From assembly GCA_035459025.1 (NCBI GenBank), contig DATHYT010000058.1:1-15440 (forward strand): a stretch of 15,440 nucleotides of DNA, written 5' to 3'. Origin of the DNA: JAABQT01 sp035459025. GTDB taxonomy: Bacteria > Pseudomonadota > Gammaproteobacteria > Burkholderiales > SG8-39. Shown here piece after piece: positions 6,445-13,951 of this stretch (its first letter is position 1; every line of letters begins with the position of its first letter). The position numbers were made by a program, and so were the translations under genes. The notes under the pieces are model-generated. The model saw only the letters and a list, made by a program, of their open reading frames with translations. It was not told where the DNA came from and did not search any database.

Positions 6445-8107
6445 GGTTCACCTCGTCCAAAGTGGTTTCGCCGCTCTTCACCAGGTCGAGCGCCGCCTGG
6501 CGCAGGAACCGGGTGCCGGCCGCCTCGGCGGCCGCGCGCAAGGCGCGCTGCGGGGCGCGCGACACGATCAGCTCGGCGATCTCGGGCGTCAGGCGCAGCA
6601 GCTCGCCGAGTGCGCGCCGGCCCTTGAAGCCCGTGCCGCGGCACACGCCGCAGCCGCGGCCCGCGCGAAAGCGCCAGCCCTCGGCCTCGCGCCGCGCGAT
6701 GCCCGATTCGGCGAGCTCGGCGGCCTCCACGCGCACGGGCCCGGAGCACTCCGGGCAGTTCAGGCGCACCAGGCGCTGCGCGAGCACCCCGTTCAGCGCG
6801 GAGACCAGGTTGTAGGGGTCCACCTGCATGTGCGTGAAGCGCCCGATGACGTCGAAAACGTTGTTCGCGTGCACGGTGGTGAGCACGAGGTGGCCGGTGA
6901 GCGCCGCCTGCACGCCGATCTGCGCGGTCTCGGGGTCGCGGATCTCGCCGACCATGATCTTGTCGGGGTCGTGGCGCAGGATGGAGCGCAGGCCGCGCGC
7001 GAAGGTGAGGCCCTTTTTCTCGTTCACCGGGATCTGCAGCACGCCGGACAGCTGGTACTCGACCGGGTCCTCGATGGTGACGATCTTGTCGCGCCCGTGG
7101 TTGATCTCCGAGATCGCGGCGTACAGCGTCGTCGTCTTGCCGCTGCCGGTCGGGCCGGTGACGAGCAGCATCCCGTAGGGCTCGCGCGACAGCCGCCGCA
7201 GGCCCGCCACGGTGGCCGCGTCGAAGCCCAGCTGCGTGAGCGTGAGGCCCGTCACGCGGTCGGCGAGCGACTGCTTGTCCAGGATCCGCAGCACCGCGTC
7301 CTCGCCGAAGATGCTCGGCATGATGGACACGCGCAGGTCCACCTCGCGGCCGCGCACGCCGACCTTGAGGCGCCCGTCCTGCGGCACGCGCGTCTCGGAG
7401 ATGTCGAGCTCGGACATCACCTTCACGCGCGAGATGACCTGCTGCGCCTGCTCGCGCCCGGCGACCTGGCCGACCGCCGAGAGCACGCCGTCGATGCGGT
7501 ACTTGATCTCCAGGCCCCCGGCGCGCGACTCCAGGTGGATGTCGCTCGCGCCGGTGCGCAGCGCGTCGTACAGCGTCGAGTTGACCAGGCGCACCGTCGG
7601 GTTGGTGTCCTCGCTGATCGAGGCGAGCGACAGGTCCTCGAGCGCGGCGGCGTCGTTGGCGCTCGCCGCGGGCACCAGCGCGGCGTCGATCGCGCGCAGC
7701 GCGTCCTCCTGGCGCGCGAGGTACACCGCGAGGTCGTCGCGGTGCGCGATCGCCCAGCCGAAGTCGTGGCGCACGCGCGTCTCCGCCCACTCCCGCAGCT
7801 CCGCGTTCAGGGGATCGGCGCATACCGCGAGCAGCGTCCCCGCCGCGTCGCGCGCGAAGATCACGCCGCGGCGCGAGGCCTCGGCGAAGGGCAGCGCCGC
7901 GTAGTCGGGCACGAGCGCGCTCAGCTCGGCGTTGCCGAGCGCGGGATAGCGCAGCAGCGCGCCGAGCTGCGCGACGAACTCGCGCGGCGCGAGGCCGGCG
8001 CGCTCTTCCAGCAGCGCGAGCGCGCTCGCGCCGTCGCGGCGCGCGTCCTCGCGCGCGCGGCGCAGCGCCGCCGCGTCGAGCACGAAGGCGGGCGCGGGGG
8101 CGTTCAC
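6425..8107 (-). CDS. gspE: GspE-type secretion/pilus assembly ATPase
   Basis: 560 aa, the usual length for the family. This is the cytoplasmic hexameric motor that powers pseudopilus assembly. The N-terminal GspE/MshE-type domain covers about 30-140. The ATPase core has Walker A GPTGSGKTTT (318-327), the Asp box VTIEDPVEYQL (343-353), Walker B KIMVGEIRDPETA (383-395) and the His box TGHLVLTTVHAN (404-415). A zinc tetracysteine is complete: CPEC (451-454) and CGVC (486-489), as in GspE, PilB and MshE. The preceding GASDIHLE (186-193) and RIDGVL (204-209) are also diagnostic. The start is GTG 8107, giving a GTGA overlap with gspF; GGGAG lies 6 bases upstream. All catalytic residues are present, so the motor should be active. 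Confidence 0.97.
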   Translation of the reverse strand: MNAPAPAFVLDAAALRRAREDARRDGASALALLEERAGLAPREFVAQLGALLRYPALGNAELSALVPDYAALPFAEASRRGVIFARDAAGTLLAVCADPLNAELREWAETRVRHDFGWAIAHRDDLAVYLARQEDALRAIDAALVPAASANDAAALEDLSLASISEDTNPTVRLVNSTLYDALRTGASDIHLESRAGGLEIKYRIDGVLSAVGQVAGREQAQQVISRVKVMSELDISETRVPQDGRLKVGVRGREVDLRVSIMPSIFGEDAVLRILDKQSLADRVTGLTLTQLGFDAATVAGLRRLSREPYGMLLVTGPTGSGKTTTLYAAISEINHGRDKIVTIEDPVEYQLSGVLQIPVNEKKGLTFARGLRSILRHDPDKIMVGEIRDPETAQIGVQAALTGHLVLTTVHANNVFDVIGRFTHMQVDPYNLVSALNGVLAQRLVRLNCPECSGPVRVEAAELAESGIARREAEGWRFRAGRGCGVCRGTGFKGRRALGELLRLTPEIAELIVSRAPQRALRAAAEAAGTRFLRQAALDLVKSGETTLDEVNRVTAVA

Positions 8108-9291
8108 TGCAGGCTCCCGGCGAGCTCGAACACCGGCACGTACATGAGCAGCACGATCAGGCCGATCAGCGCGCCGATGGCGAGCATCAGCAGCGGCTCG
8201 AACAGCCGCGTGAACCACTCCACCGAGCGCGCCATCTCGTCCTCGTGGAAAGTCGCGATCCGGCCCATCAGCTCGCTCATGCGGCCGGAGCGCTCGCCCA
8301 CGCGCAGCATGCGCAGCGCCACGGGCGTGGTGAGGCCGCTCTCGTCGAGCGCCGAGGAGATGAGCCGTCCGCCGCCGAGCGCGGTCACCGCGCGCTCCAG
8401 GCGCGGCTGCAGCTGCGGCGCGAGCATGGCGCTCGACTGGCGCAGCGCCGTGACGATCGGCAGGCCGCTCTCCAGGAGCATCCCGAGCGTGCGGTACAGG
8501 CGCGCGAGCTGGTACACGCGCAGCCGCTCGCCGAGCGCCGGCACCTTCCAGGGCGCCTCCGCGAGGCGCGCGGCCAGCGCGGGGCGCGTGAGCGCCTGCG
8601 CGGCCGCGACGGCGAACGCCGCGGTGCCGGCGAGCACCAGGGCCCAGTGGGCCTCGAAGAAGCGGCCCCAGGCAAGCAGCAGCTCGGAAAGGAACGGCAG
8701 GTCGCGCCCCGCGTCCTGGTACAGGCTCGCGAAGCGCGGCACCACGTAGGCGAGCAGGAACAGGGTGACCAGCGCGCCCACGCCGAGGAGCAGCGCGGGA
8801 TAGATCAAGGCGCCGATCGCGCGCTTTCGCACCTGGTCGATCTGCGCGCGGTAGGCCACGAAGCGCGCGAGCGCCTCGGGCAGGTCGCCGGTCTTCTCGG
8901 CCGCCTTGACCGTGGCGACGAACAGCGGCGCAAAGGCCGCCGGGTGCGCGGCAAGCGCCTCGGAGAGCGGCGCGCCCGCCGAGAGCACGCGGATCACGTC
9001 CTCGAGCACCACGCGCACCGCCGGGCGCTCCTCCTTGTCGGCGAGCGTCTGCAGCGATTCCACCAGCCCGATCCCCGCGGCGAGCAGCGCGCACAGCTCC
9101 TGGCTGAACGCGAGCAGCGGGAAGCGCGCGCGCCCCGGGCGCCGCAGCGCCCAGGGCCGCGCGGCGCGCACGCCCACCACGTGCAGGCCGCGCTCGGCGG
9201 CCTCGCGGCGGGCATGTTCGGCGTCGGCCGCCTCGAGCGTCAGCTCGACCGGGTCGGAGCGCGCGGAGATGGCGAGCACGCGATAGCGCAT
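8104..9291 (-). CDS. gspF: GspF-type inner-membrane platform protein
   Basis: 395 aa, normal for the family. GspF/PilC proteins form the inner-membrane platform that couples ATPase rotation to pilin addition. An N-terminal cytoplasmic segment is followed by two copies of the T2SSF domain. The first is at about 57-180 (LLAFSQELCALLAAGIGLVE, then LFVATVKAAEKTGDLPEALA at 123-142). The second is at about 260-385 (LARLYRTLGMLLESGLPIVT, then RMLRVGERSGRMSELM at 327-342). Membrane helices lie near 160-184, 215-233 and 364-386. The repeated motif of hydrophobic residue, Gly, Glu-[RK]-[TS]-G is present in both copies. ATG 9291 is 4 bases after the gspG stop; the next gene, gspE, overlaps its stop. Confidence 0.96.
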   Translation of the reverse strand: MRYRVLAISARSDPVELTLEAADAEHARREAAERGLHVVGVRAARPWALRRPGRARFPLLAFSQELCALLAAGIGLVESLQTLADKEERPAVRVVLEDVIRVLSAGAPLSEALAAHPAAFAPLFVATVKAAEKTGDLPEALARFVAYRAQIDQVRKRAIGALIYPALLLGVGALVTLFLLAYVVPRFASLYQDAGRDLPFLSELLLAWGRFFEAHWALVLAGTAAFAVAAAQALTRPALAARLAEAPWKVPALGERLRVYQLARLYRTLGMLLESGLPIVTALRQSSAMLAPQLQPRLERAVTALGGGRLISSALDESGLTTPVALRMLRVGERSGRMSELMGRIATFHEDEMARSVEWFTRLFEPLLMLAIGALIGLIVLLMYVPVFELAGSLQ

Positions 9292-9295
9292 GGGC

Positions 9296-9730
9296 CTAGC
9301 GATTCTGGATGTCCTCGGCTTCGCCGCTGCCGCCCTGGCGCCCGTCCTTGCCGTAGCTGAGCAGGTCGTAGTCGCTCTTTTGTCCGGGCACGCGGTAGAC
9401 GTAGGGCCGGCCCCAGGGATCGAGCGGCACGTCGCGGCGCAGGTACGGGCCCGCCCACTTCGGCTCGTTGTCGGGCTTGGCGACGAGCGCGACGAGCCCG
9501 CCCTCCTGCGGCGGGAAGCGCCCGGTATCCAGGCGGTACTGGTCGATCGCCTTCTCGAGCGCGTCGATCTGCGCGCGCGCGACCTTGACCTCGGACTTGC
9601 CGATCTGGCCGAAGTAGCGCGGCGCGACGTAGCCGGCGAGCAGGCCGATGATCACCATCACGACGAGCAGCTCGAGCAGCGTGAAGCCTGCGCTCGCCGC
9701 GCGCCGGGGAAACAAGCGCTCCAGTTGCAT
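9296..9730 (-). CDS. gspG: major pseudopilin GspG
   Basis: 144 aa. The leader MQLERLFPRRAASAG (15 aa) ends at a prepilin peptidase site before FTLLELLVVMVIIGLLAGYV; Glu20 is the +5 glutamate. The mature protein has the GspG landmarks: PRYFGQIGKSEVKVARAQI (37-55), LDTGRFPPQEGGLVALV (67-83), WAGPYLRRDVPLDPWGRPY (92-110), and a C-terminal YDLLSYGKDGRQGGSGEAED (121-140) that in the family binds calcium. It forms the shaft of the periplasmic pseudopilus. The start was chosen at ATG 9730 because GGAGG lies 5 bases before it; an in-frame ATG at 9760 has no ribosome binding site and would give an overlong leader. It is the first gene of the operon, with the 475-base divergent region upstream. Confidence 0.96.
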   Translation of the reverse strand: MQLERLFPRRAASAGFTLLELLVVMVIIGLLAGYVAPRYFGQIGKSEVKVARAQIDALEKAIDQYRLDTGRFPPQEGGLVALVAKPDNEPKWAGPYLRRDVPLDPWGRPYVYRVPGQKSDYDLLSYGKDGRQGGSGEAEDIQNR

Positions 9731-9875
9731 GTCCACCTCCAGGCTCGCGGACTTCACCATGGCCCGCGGATCGGGCACAGGCGGACCCCCTATAGCCAGG
9801 CCTGGGGCGTACGCGCGCCCCGGCAACCCACCTAGGGGTTCGAGTCTAGTGTATGCACCCCCTGCCTCCGGTGCG

Positions 9876-9895
9876 GTCAAATGTCACACTTTGAC
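9876..9895. promoter_or_regulatory. inverted repeat, candidate operator
   Basis: GTCAAA (9876-9881) and TTTGAC (9890-9895) are perfect 6-base inverted arms separated by 8 bases (TGTCACAC). Each arm also reads as a -35-like TTGAC on one strand, so divergent polymerase sites could overlap it. It lies about 145 bases upstream of the gspG start. No matching -10 at 16-18 bases was found on either strand, so I call it a possible binding site for a dimeric regulator, not a promoter. Confidence 0.35.
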
Positions 9896-10022
9896 GTTCG
9901 CCGCACTGCATGATCGGGGCGGAATGTCCGGAATCGTCATAGGGGAAACGCCGGGCGTGTTGCACGGCACAAGCCGGAGCGGAATTCCTCTCCTGCGCCG
10001 GGTCGGCTTGCCCATGCCGCCG

Positions 10023-10049
10023 CCGGCGCCAAGGCGCGGTTTGCGCCGG
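10023..10049 (+). other. GC-rich hairpin in the putative cold-shock leader
   Basis: CCGGCGC (10023-10029) and GCGCCGG (10043-10049) are perfect 7-base arms. After one C/T mismatch two further A-T pairs extend the stem, leaving a 7-base loop (10033-10039). No T-run follows, so it is not an intrinsic terminator. If cold-shock transcription starts upstream of this point, it would be part of a structured leader. Confidence 0.4.
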
Positions 10050-10106
10050 AACCCAATCGGGCGCACACTGCGCCCGCGATCTACGTCTTGGCCCGTCTTT
10101 CATCCA

Positions 10107-10123
10107 CGCCCGGTTCCCGGGCG
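10107..10123 (+). other. 7-bp hairpin upstream of the cold-shock gene
   Basis: CGCCCGG (10107-10113), loop TTC, CCGGGCG (10117-10123): a perfect stem, about 80 bases before the cold-shock start codon. There is no T-tract after it. Cold-shock mRNAs often have long folded leaders that sense temperature; this may be such an element, but the transcript start is unknown. Confidence 0.4.
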
Positions 10124-10205
10124 CCCAATGCAAATACCCCACTACGACTAGGTTGTTCGTTGCCGCGCCCGATTGTGCGCGGCGCCTTCGTAATGGAGAA
10201 CCCGC

Positions 10206-10409
10206 ATGACAATAGGAACCGTGAAATTCTTCAATGCCGCCAAGGGATTCGGATTCATCGCACCGGAAAGCGGCGAAAAGGACGTGTTCGTGCACATCAG
10301 CGCCGTGGAGAAATCGGGCATGGGCACGCTGGCCGAAGGCCAGCGCGTCAGCTTCGAGATCGTCACGGAGCGCGGCAAGCTGGCGGCGAGCAATCTGCAG
10401 GCGGCCTGA
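10206..10409 (+). CDS. cold-shock domain protein (CspA family)
   Basis: 67 aa single cold-shock domain, the normal length. The RNA-binding motifs are RNP1 KGFGFI (13-18) and RNP2 VFVHIS (27-32). The family start TGTVKWFN reads IGTVKFFN here, with Phe in place of the common Trp at residue 8. Proteins of this family bind single-stranded RNA and DNA and melt RNA structure; several members are induced by cold or growth phase. GGAG lies 7 bases before the ATG (10195-10198). The gene stands alone, with a strong terminator 22 bases after its stop and a long upstream region with hairpins. Which of the several csp paralogues it corresponds to cannot be told from sequence alone. Confidence 0.97.
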   Translation: MTIGTVKFFNAAKGFGFIAPESGEKDVFVHISAVEKSGMGTLAEGQRVSFEIVTERGKLAASNLQAA

Positions 10410-10410
10410 G

Positions 10411-10458
10411 CGCCCGTCAGGGCGCAGGGAAGGCGGTCCTCGGGACCGCCTTTTTTTT
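10411..10458 (+). terminator. Rho-independent terminator after the cold-shock gene
   Basis: GGCGGTCC (10432-10439), loop TCG, GGACCGCC (10443-10450) form a perfect 8-bp stem directly followed by eight T (10451-10458). A smaller stem CGCCC/GGGCG (10411-10424, loop GTCA) precedes it. This should end the cold-shock transcript just before yceH. Confidence 0.95.
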
Positions 10459-10484
10459 GGCAAACTCGCGTACGGCATGAAGCC

Positions 10485-11141
10485 ATGAGCGCAACGTCAC
10501 TTCCCCTCCTGTCGAGCGTCGAAGCGCGCGTGCTGGGCGTCCTGGTCGAAAAGCAGCGCGCGGTCCCGGACACCTATCCGCTGACGCTCAACGCGCTGGT
10601 GTCCGGCTGCAATCAAAAGAGCAGCCGCGATCCGGTGATGGACCTCGACGGTGCGCAGGCGCAGGAAGCACTCGACAGCCTCAGGCGCCTCACGCTGGTC
10701 ATCGAATCGAGCGGCGGGCGGGTGCCGCGCTACGAGCACAACATGGAGCGCGTGCTGCAGATACCGACGACCTCGGCGGCGCTGCTGGCCGTGCTGATGC
10801 TGCGCGGGCCGCAGACCGCGGGCGAGCTGCGCATCAACTGCGACCGGCTGCACAAGTTCGCGGATATCTCCGCCGTCGAGGGCTTCCTGCACGAGCTTGC
10901 CGAACGGCCCGCCGGCGCGCTGGTGGCGCAGCTGCCGCGACAGCCGGGCTCGCGCGAGAACCGCTGGGCGCATTTGCTGTGCGGCGCGCCCGCCGCCGAG
11001 CCGCACGCGGCCCCGGCGGCCGCGCCCCGCGCCGAGGCGGGCGGTGAACTCGCGTCTTTGCGGGGCCGGGTGGAGGCCCTGGAAGCCAGCGTGGCCGAAT
11101 TGCGCGCGCTGGTGGCGGCACTGCAATCCGCGCGGGATTGA
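10485..11141 (+). CDS. yceH: YceH family protein (DUF480)
   Basis: 218 aa. The DUF480/UPF0502 fold is two winged-helix domains. The family signature is very clear: VEARVLGVLVEKQRAVPDTY (12-31), PLTLNALVSGCNQKSSRDPV (32-51), and later LLAVLMLRGPQTAGELR (100-116). The C-terminus adds an Ala/Pro linker (167-186) and a coiled coil (about 187-215: LASLRGRVEALEASVAELRA), as often seen in these proteins. The molecular function is not established; the winged helices suggest nucleic-acid or protein binding. ATG at 10485 follows the cold-shock terminator by 26 bases and has no strong ribosome binding site. The promoter must lie inside the short gap or in read-through past the terminator; neither is visible. 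Confidence 0.95.
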   Translation: MSATSLPLLSSVEARVLGVLVEKQRAVPDTYPLTLNALVSGCNQKSSRDPVMDLDGAQAQEALDSLRRLTLVIESSGGRVPRYEHNMERVLQIPTTSAALLAVLMLRGPQTAGELRINCDRLHKFADISAVEGFLHELAERPAGALVAQLPRQPGSRENRWAHLLCGAPAAEPHAAPAAAPRAEAGGELASLRGRVEALEASVAELRALVAALQSARD

Positions 11142-11154
11142 GACGCCGCGCGCC

Positions 11155-11176
11155 GATGCGCAAGGAATTGCGCATC
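11155..11176. terminator. perfect hairpin between convergent yceH and reductase genes
   Basis: GATGCGCAA (11155-11163), loop GGAA, TTGCGCATC (11168-11176): a 9-bp perfect stem in the 64-base gap between two convergent stop codons. It reads the same on both strands, so it could act on both transcripts. No T-tract follows on either side, so it is either a poor intrinsic terminator or a 3'-end-protecting structure. Confidence 0.5.
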
Positions 11177-11205
11177 CGGAAAGCCCGCGCGCGCGAAACC
11201 AATCG

Positions 11206-12273
11206 CTATCTTGCCCCCGCGCCGAGCGCGCGCCGCGCGAGCTCCTCGACGTTCGCCGCCGAGGGCGCGCGCCGCCCCTGCTCGATGTCGTGAACCAGCG
11301 CGGTCGCCGCGTCGCACCAGGGCGTGGCGATGCCGTGCGCGCGCCCCTTGCGCGCCGCCAGGCCGCTGAAGTAGTCGACCTCGGTGCGGCGCCCGCGCAG
11401 CACGTCCTGCAGCAGCGAGGTGGCTGCGTCCGCGCTCACGCGTGCGGCGCGCGCGGCCAGCCCGCGGTCGAACGCGGTCGAGGCGCCGAGGGCGCCGGCG
11501 TAGACCTCCTCGTCACTGAAATCGCCCATCACGCGCGCGACGCGATGGCCCTCGGCCGCCGCCACGCGCAGCACTTCGGCGGCGATGCCGGCAATGGCGC
11601 GCCGCGCGCCGGCGCTCGCGAGCATCGCCGCCGACCCCAAGCCGCCCAGGCCGGACACGGGATTGAGCGCGCTGTTGGTCACCATCTTCGTCCAGCGCTC
11701 GCGCAGCAGGTCGTCGATCGGCTCGGCGGGCCACACGGCCTCGAGCAGGCGCGCAACGCGCCGCGCGTTGTCGCCGGCCGGGCGCAGGTACTCGCCGACG
11801 TAGACCCCGGGCAAGTGCACTGCGGCCGCGGCCCGGCTCACCGAGGCCGTGACCGTGATCAGCCCGGGCTCGAGCAGCACCGCGTTGACCAGCACGACGC
11901 CGCCCAGCACGCGCCCGGCGCCGACCCGCGGCGCAATCTGCTCCTCGTTGATCGAATTCTGCAGGCTCACGACCAGCGCATCCGGCGCCAGGTGCGGCAG
12001 CACGCGGCGCAGCGCAGCTTCGGTGTCGTAGGACTTGACCGCCAGCAGGCACAGGTCGACCTGTCCCTCGAGCTCGTGCGGTGCGATCACCGGCAGTGGG
12101 TAGCGCTCCACGCCGCCCTCGGCGCCGGCGATGCGCAATCCCCCGCGCACCACCGCCTCGCGCTGCGCGTCCCACGGCTCCACGGCGGTCAGCGCCACGC
12201 CCGCGCCGTGCAGCCTGCCGGCGACCTGGCCACCGATCGCGCCGATGCCATACACGACCAGCCGCCCGCCCAT
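11206..12273 (-). CDS. ketopantoate reductase-like (ApbA/PanE family) oxidoreductase
   Basis: 355 aa, slightly longer than classical PanE (about 300). The N-terminal Rossmann domain begins VVYGIGAIGGQVAGRL (6-21), which binds NADP(H). LLAVKSYDT (76-84) carries the conserved lysine (Lys80), and SLQNSINEEQIAP (103-115) is the family's N-G-like loop. The C-terminal helical domain has RWTKMVTNSALNPVSGL (193-209), with Lys196, Asn200 and Asn204 as candidate catalytic and substrate residues, then RTEVDYFSGLAARKGRAHGI (296-315). Family members reduce 2-ketopantoate or other 2-oxo acids. ATG 12273 is one base after the stop of the thiamine-diphosphate enzyme, so the two are co-expressed. In this context a dedicated 2-oxo-acid or acyloin reductase is as likely as PanE itself, so I give no symbol. 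Confidence 0.9.
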   Translation of the reverse strand: MGGRLVVYGIGAIGGQVAGRLHGAGVALTAVEPWDAQREAVVRGGLRIAGAEGGVERYPLPVIAPHELEGQVDLCLLAVKSYDTEAALRRVLPHLAPDALVVSLQNSINEEQIAPRVGAGRVLGGVVLVNAVLLEPGLITVTASVSRAAAAVHLPGVYVGEYLRPAGDNARRVARLLEAVWPAEPIDDLLRERWTKMVTNSALNPVSGLGGLGSAAMLASAGARRAIAGIAAEVLRVAAAEGHRVARVMGDFSDEEVYAGALGASTAFDRGLAARAARVSADAATSLLQDVLRGRRTEVDYFSGLAARKGRAHGIATPWCDAATALVHDIEQGRRAPSAANVEELARRALGAGAR

Positions 12274-12274
12274 A

Positions 12275-13951
12275 TCAGAAGGCGCCGCCCTGCTTCCTGC
12301 TGTCGACGATGCCCTGCGCCCGCATGCTGATCTGGCTTTGCACCGCGATGTTGAGCAGCGCCGGCTTGCCCGCGGCGAGCGCGCGCTCGAGCGCGGGCGC
12401 GAGCTGCTCGGGCCGCTCGACCAGCGCGCCGTGCGCGCCCAGGCCCTGCGCCACCAGGTCGTAGCGCGCCGGCGCGAGGTCGGTGACCACGGCCTTGCCG
12501 TACAGGCCCAGCTGGATGTTCTTGTCGATGCCCCAGGCCGCATCGTTGCCGAGCAGCACCACGATGTCGAGGCCGTGGCGCACCGCGGTATCGAGTTCCA
12601 TGGCGTTGAAGCCGAAGGCGCCGTCGCCGGTAATGCAGAACACCCGGCTTGCGGGCCGGGCGAGCTTGGCCGCGATGGCGGCGGGCAGCGCCTGCCCGAG
12701 CATGCCGAGGTTCGACAGGTAGTACCACGAGCGCGGCGTGCGCGCCGGCAGGTAGGCCCGGCCGTAGTAGGCGTAATCGCCGCCATCGAACACCAGCACG
12801 TCGTCGGGACGCAGCATCGCGGCGAGCGTGCGGTGCACGAACATCGAGCGCAGCGGCGTCTCGGGCGCGGCGAAGGCCTCGATGCGCGCGCGCTCGGCGG
12901 CGCGCGCCTCGCGCAGGCGCGCAAGCCACGGCAGCTCGCGCCACTCGAGCGGCGCCGCGCGCTCGGCGAGCTGGGCGAGGATCGGGCCGACATCGCCGAC
13001 CAGGCCGACCGCGACGCCGCGGTTGCGACCCGCCTGCAGGCCGCAGGGCTCGATCTGGATCACTTGCGCGCGCTCCGCCACGATCGGCGGGAGGCCGAAG
13101 CCGACGGTGAAATCGAGCCGCTTGCCGAGGAACAGCACCACGTCGGCCTCGCGGATCAGGTTCGCGGGCTGGTGCTGCGACAGGTCGAAAAAGCCCAGGC
13201 AGTACGGATGCTCGTCGGACACGAGGCCGCGCGCGGCTTCCTCGGTCATCAGCGGCAGGCGCGTGGTCTCGATGAAGCGCTGCAGTTCCGCGCTCCAGTC
13301 CCCGTACGCCGCGGGCGTGCTGGCGACGACCAGCGGTCGCTCGGCTGCGCGCAGCAGGCGGATCGCTTCGTCGAGCATCTGCGCGCTTGCCACGCGCGGC
13401 GCTTGCGGCCGGTACGCGGCGGCCGCGAAGAAGCGCACGTCCGATTCCTCGACGCGCTGCGTCTGCACATCGACGGGCACGGTGAGGTGCACCGGCCCGC
13501 GTCGCCCCTCGAACGCGGTGCGCAGCGCGGTGGCCACCAGGTCCGGGATGCGCCGCGCATCGTGCACCAGCCAGGCGCCCTTGGTCGCCGGCTGCGCCAG
13601 GCCCACCTGGTCGATCTCCTGCATGATGCCGCGGTGGTAATGGCGCAGGTCTGCCGAGCCGGCGATGTTGAGCACCGGGCTCTCGGCGGCGAGGGCGTTG
13701 ACCAGCCCGGGCAGGGCGTTGGCGTGCCCCGGCGTGGTGAAGGCGCACACGCCCGGCCGCCCGGTCATGCGCGCCCATGCGTCGGCCATGTGCACCGCGG
13801 CCTGCTCGTGGCGGCAGTCGATCAGCCTGAAGCCCTCGTCGGCCAGCAGGTCGAGCAGGGGCAGGATGTGGTCGCCCGCGAGCGTGAACACGGTGTCCAC
13901 GCCCTCCAGGCGCAGCGCGCGGGTCAGCAGCTGCGCCCCGGTCGCGCTCAC
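12275..13951 (-). CDS. thiamine-diphosphate-dependent acetolactate synthase-like enzyme
   Basis: 558 aa with the three-domain layout of the acetolactate synthase / benzoylformate decarboxylase / oxalyl-CoA decarboxylase superfamily. The N-terminal PYR domain (about 1-170) has the catalytic Glu49 in RHEQAAVHMADAWARMTG (48-64). The central domain follows (about 190-335). The C-terminal PP domain (about 370-545) has the cofactor motif GDGAFGFNAMEL (442-452), continuing to GNDAAWG (468-474), where Asp443 and Asn469 bind Mg2+ and diphosphate. Such enzymes make or break C-C bonds next to a carbonyl. The substrate cannot be read from sequence. GTG 13951 overlaps the DAHP synthase stop (GTGA), and the reductase gene follows 1 base later. 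There is no small regulatory subunit next to it, which argues against a standard IlvB. Confidence 0.92.
   Translation of the reverse strand: MSATGAQLLTRALRLEGVDTVFTLAGDHILPLLDLLADEGFRLIDCRHEQAAVHMADAWARMTGRPGVCAFTTPGHANALPGLVNALAAESPVLNIAGSADLRHYHRGIMQEIDQVGLAQPATKGAWLVHDARRIPDLVATALRTAFEGRRGPVHLTVPVDVQTQRVEESDVRFFAAAAYRPQAPRVASAQMLDEAIRLLRAAERPLVVASTPAAYGDWSAELQRFIETTRLPLMTEEAARGLVSDEHPYCLGFFDLSQHQPANLIREADVVLFLGKRLDFTVGFGLPPIVAERAQVIQIEPCGLQAGRNRGVAVGLVGDVGPILAQLAERAAPLEWRELPWLARLREARAAERARIEAFAAPETPLRSMFVHRTLAAMLRPDDVLVFDGGDYAYYGRAYLPARTPRSWYYLSNLGMLGQALPAAIAAKLARPASRVFCITGDGAFGFNAMELDTAVRHGLDIVVLLGNDAAWGIDKNIQLGLYGKAVVTDLAPARYDLVAQGLGAHGALVERPEQLAPALERALAAGKPALLNIAVQSQISMRAQGIVDSRKQGGAF

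Larger units (their letters stand above)
9731..10205. other. divergent intergenic region between gspG and the cold-shock gene
   Basis: 475 bases between two divergent genes. No reading frame here has a convincing ribosome binding site or recognisable protein. It must hold the start signals of the secretion operon (leftward) and of the cold-shock gene (rightward). I find an inverted repeat at 9876-9895 and two GC-rich hairpins at 10023-10049 and 10107-10123, but no -35/-10 pair of good quality in either direction. Composition is less uniformly GC-rich than in the flanking genes. Confidence 0.6.

Noticed and set aside
6404..8749. Uninterrupted 781-codon frame on the plus strand opposite gspE and gspF
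   Set aside because: Same cause. Both opposite genes are complete and have all family motifs, so this frame is not a gene.
9810..9870. GGTTCGAGTC (9837-9846), resembling a tRNA T-loop, as a possible tRNA or attachment-site remnant
   Set aside because: The flanking bases do not form a T-stem, and no acceptor, D or anticodon arm can be built around it.
9731..9880. N-terminal extension of GspG to 194 residues
   Set aside because: It would put 65 residues before the prepilin cleavage site. ATG 9730 has GGAGG at ideal distance.
9884..10151. Several small open frames in the divergent intergenic region
   Set aside because: None has a ribosome binding site, a family likeness or consistent codon use; they are chance frames in GC-rich DNA.
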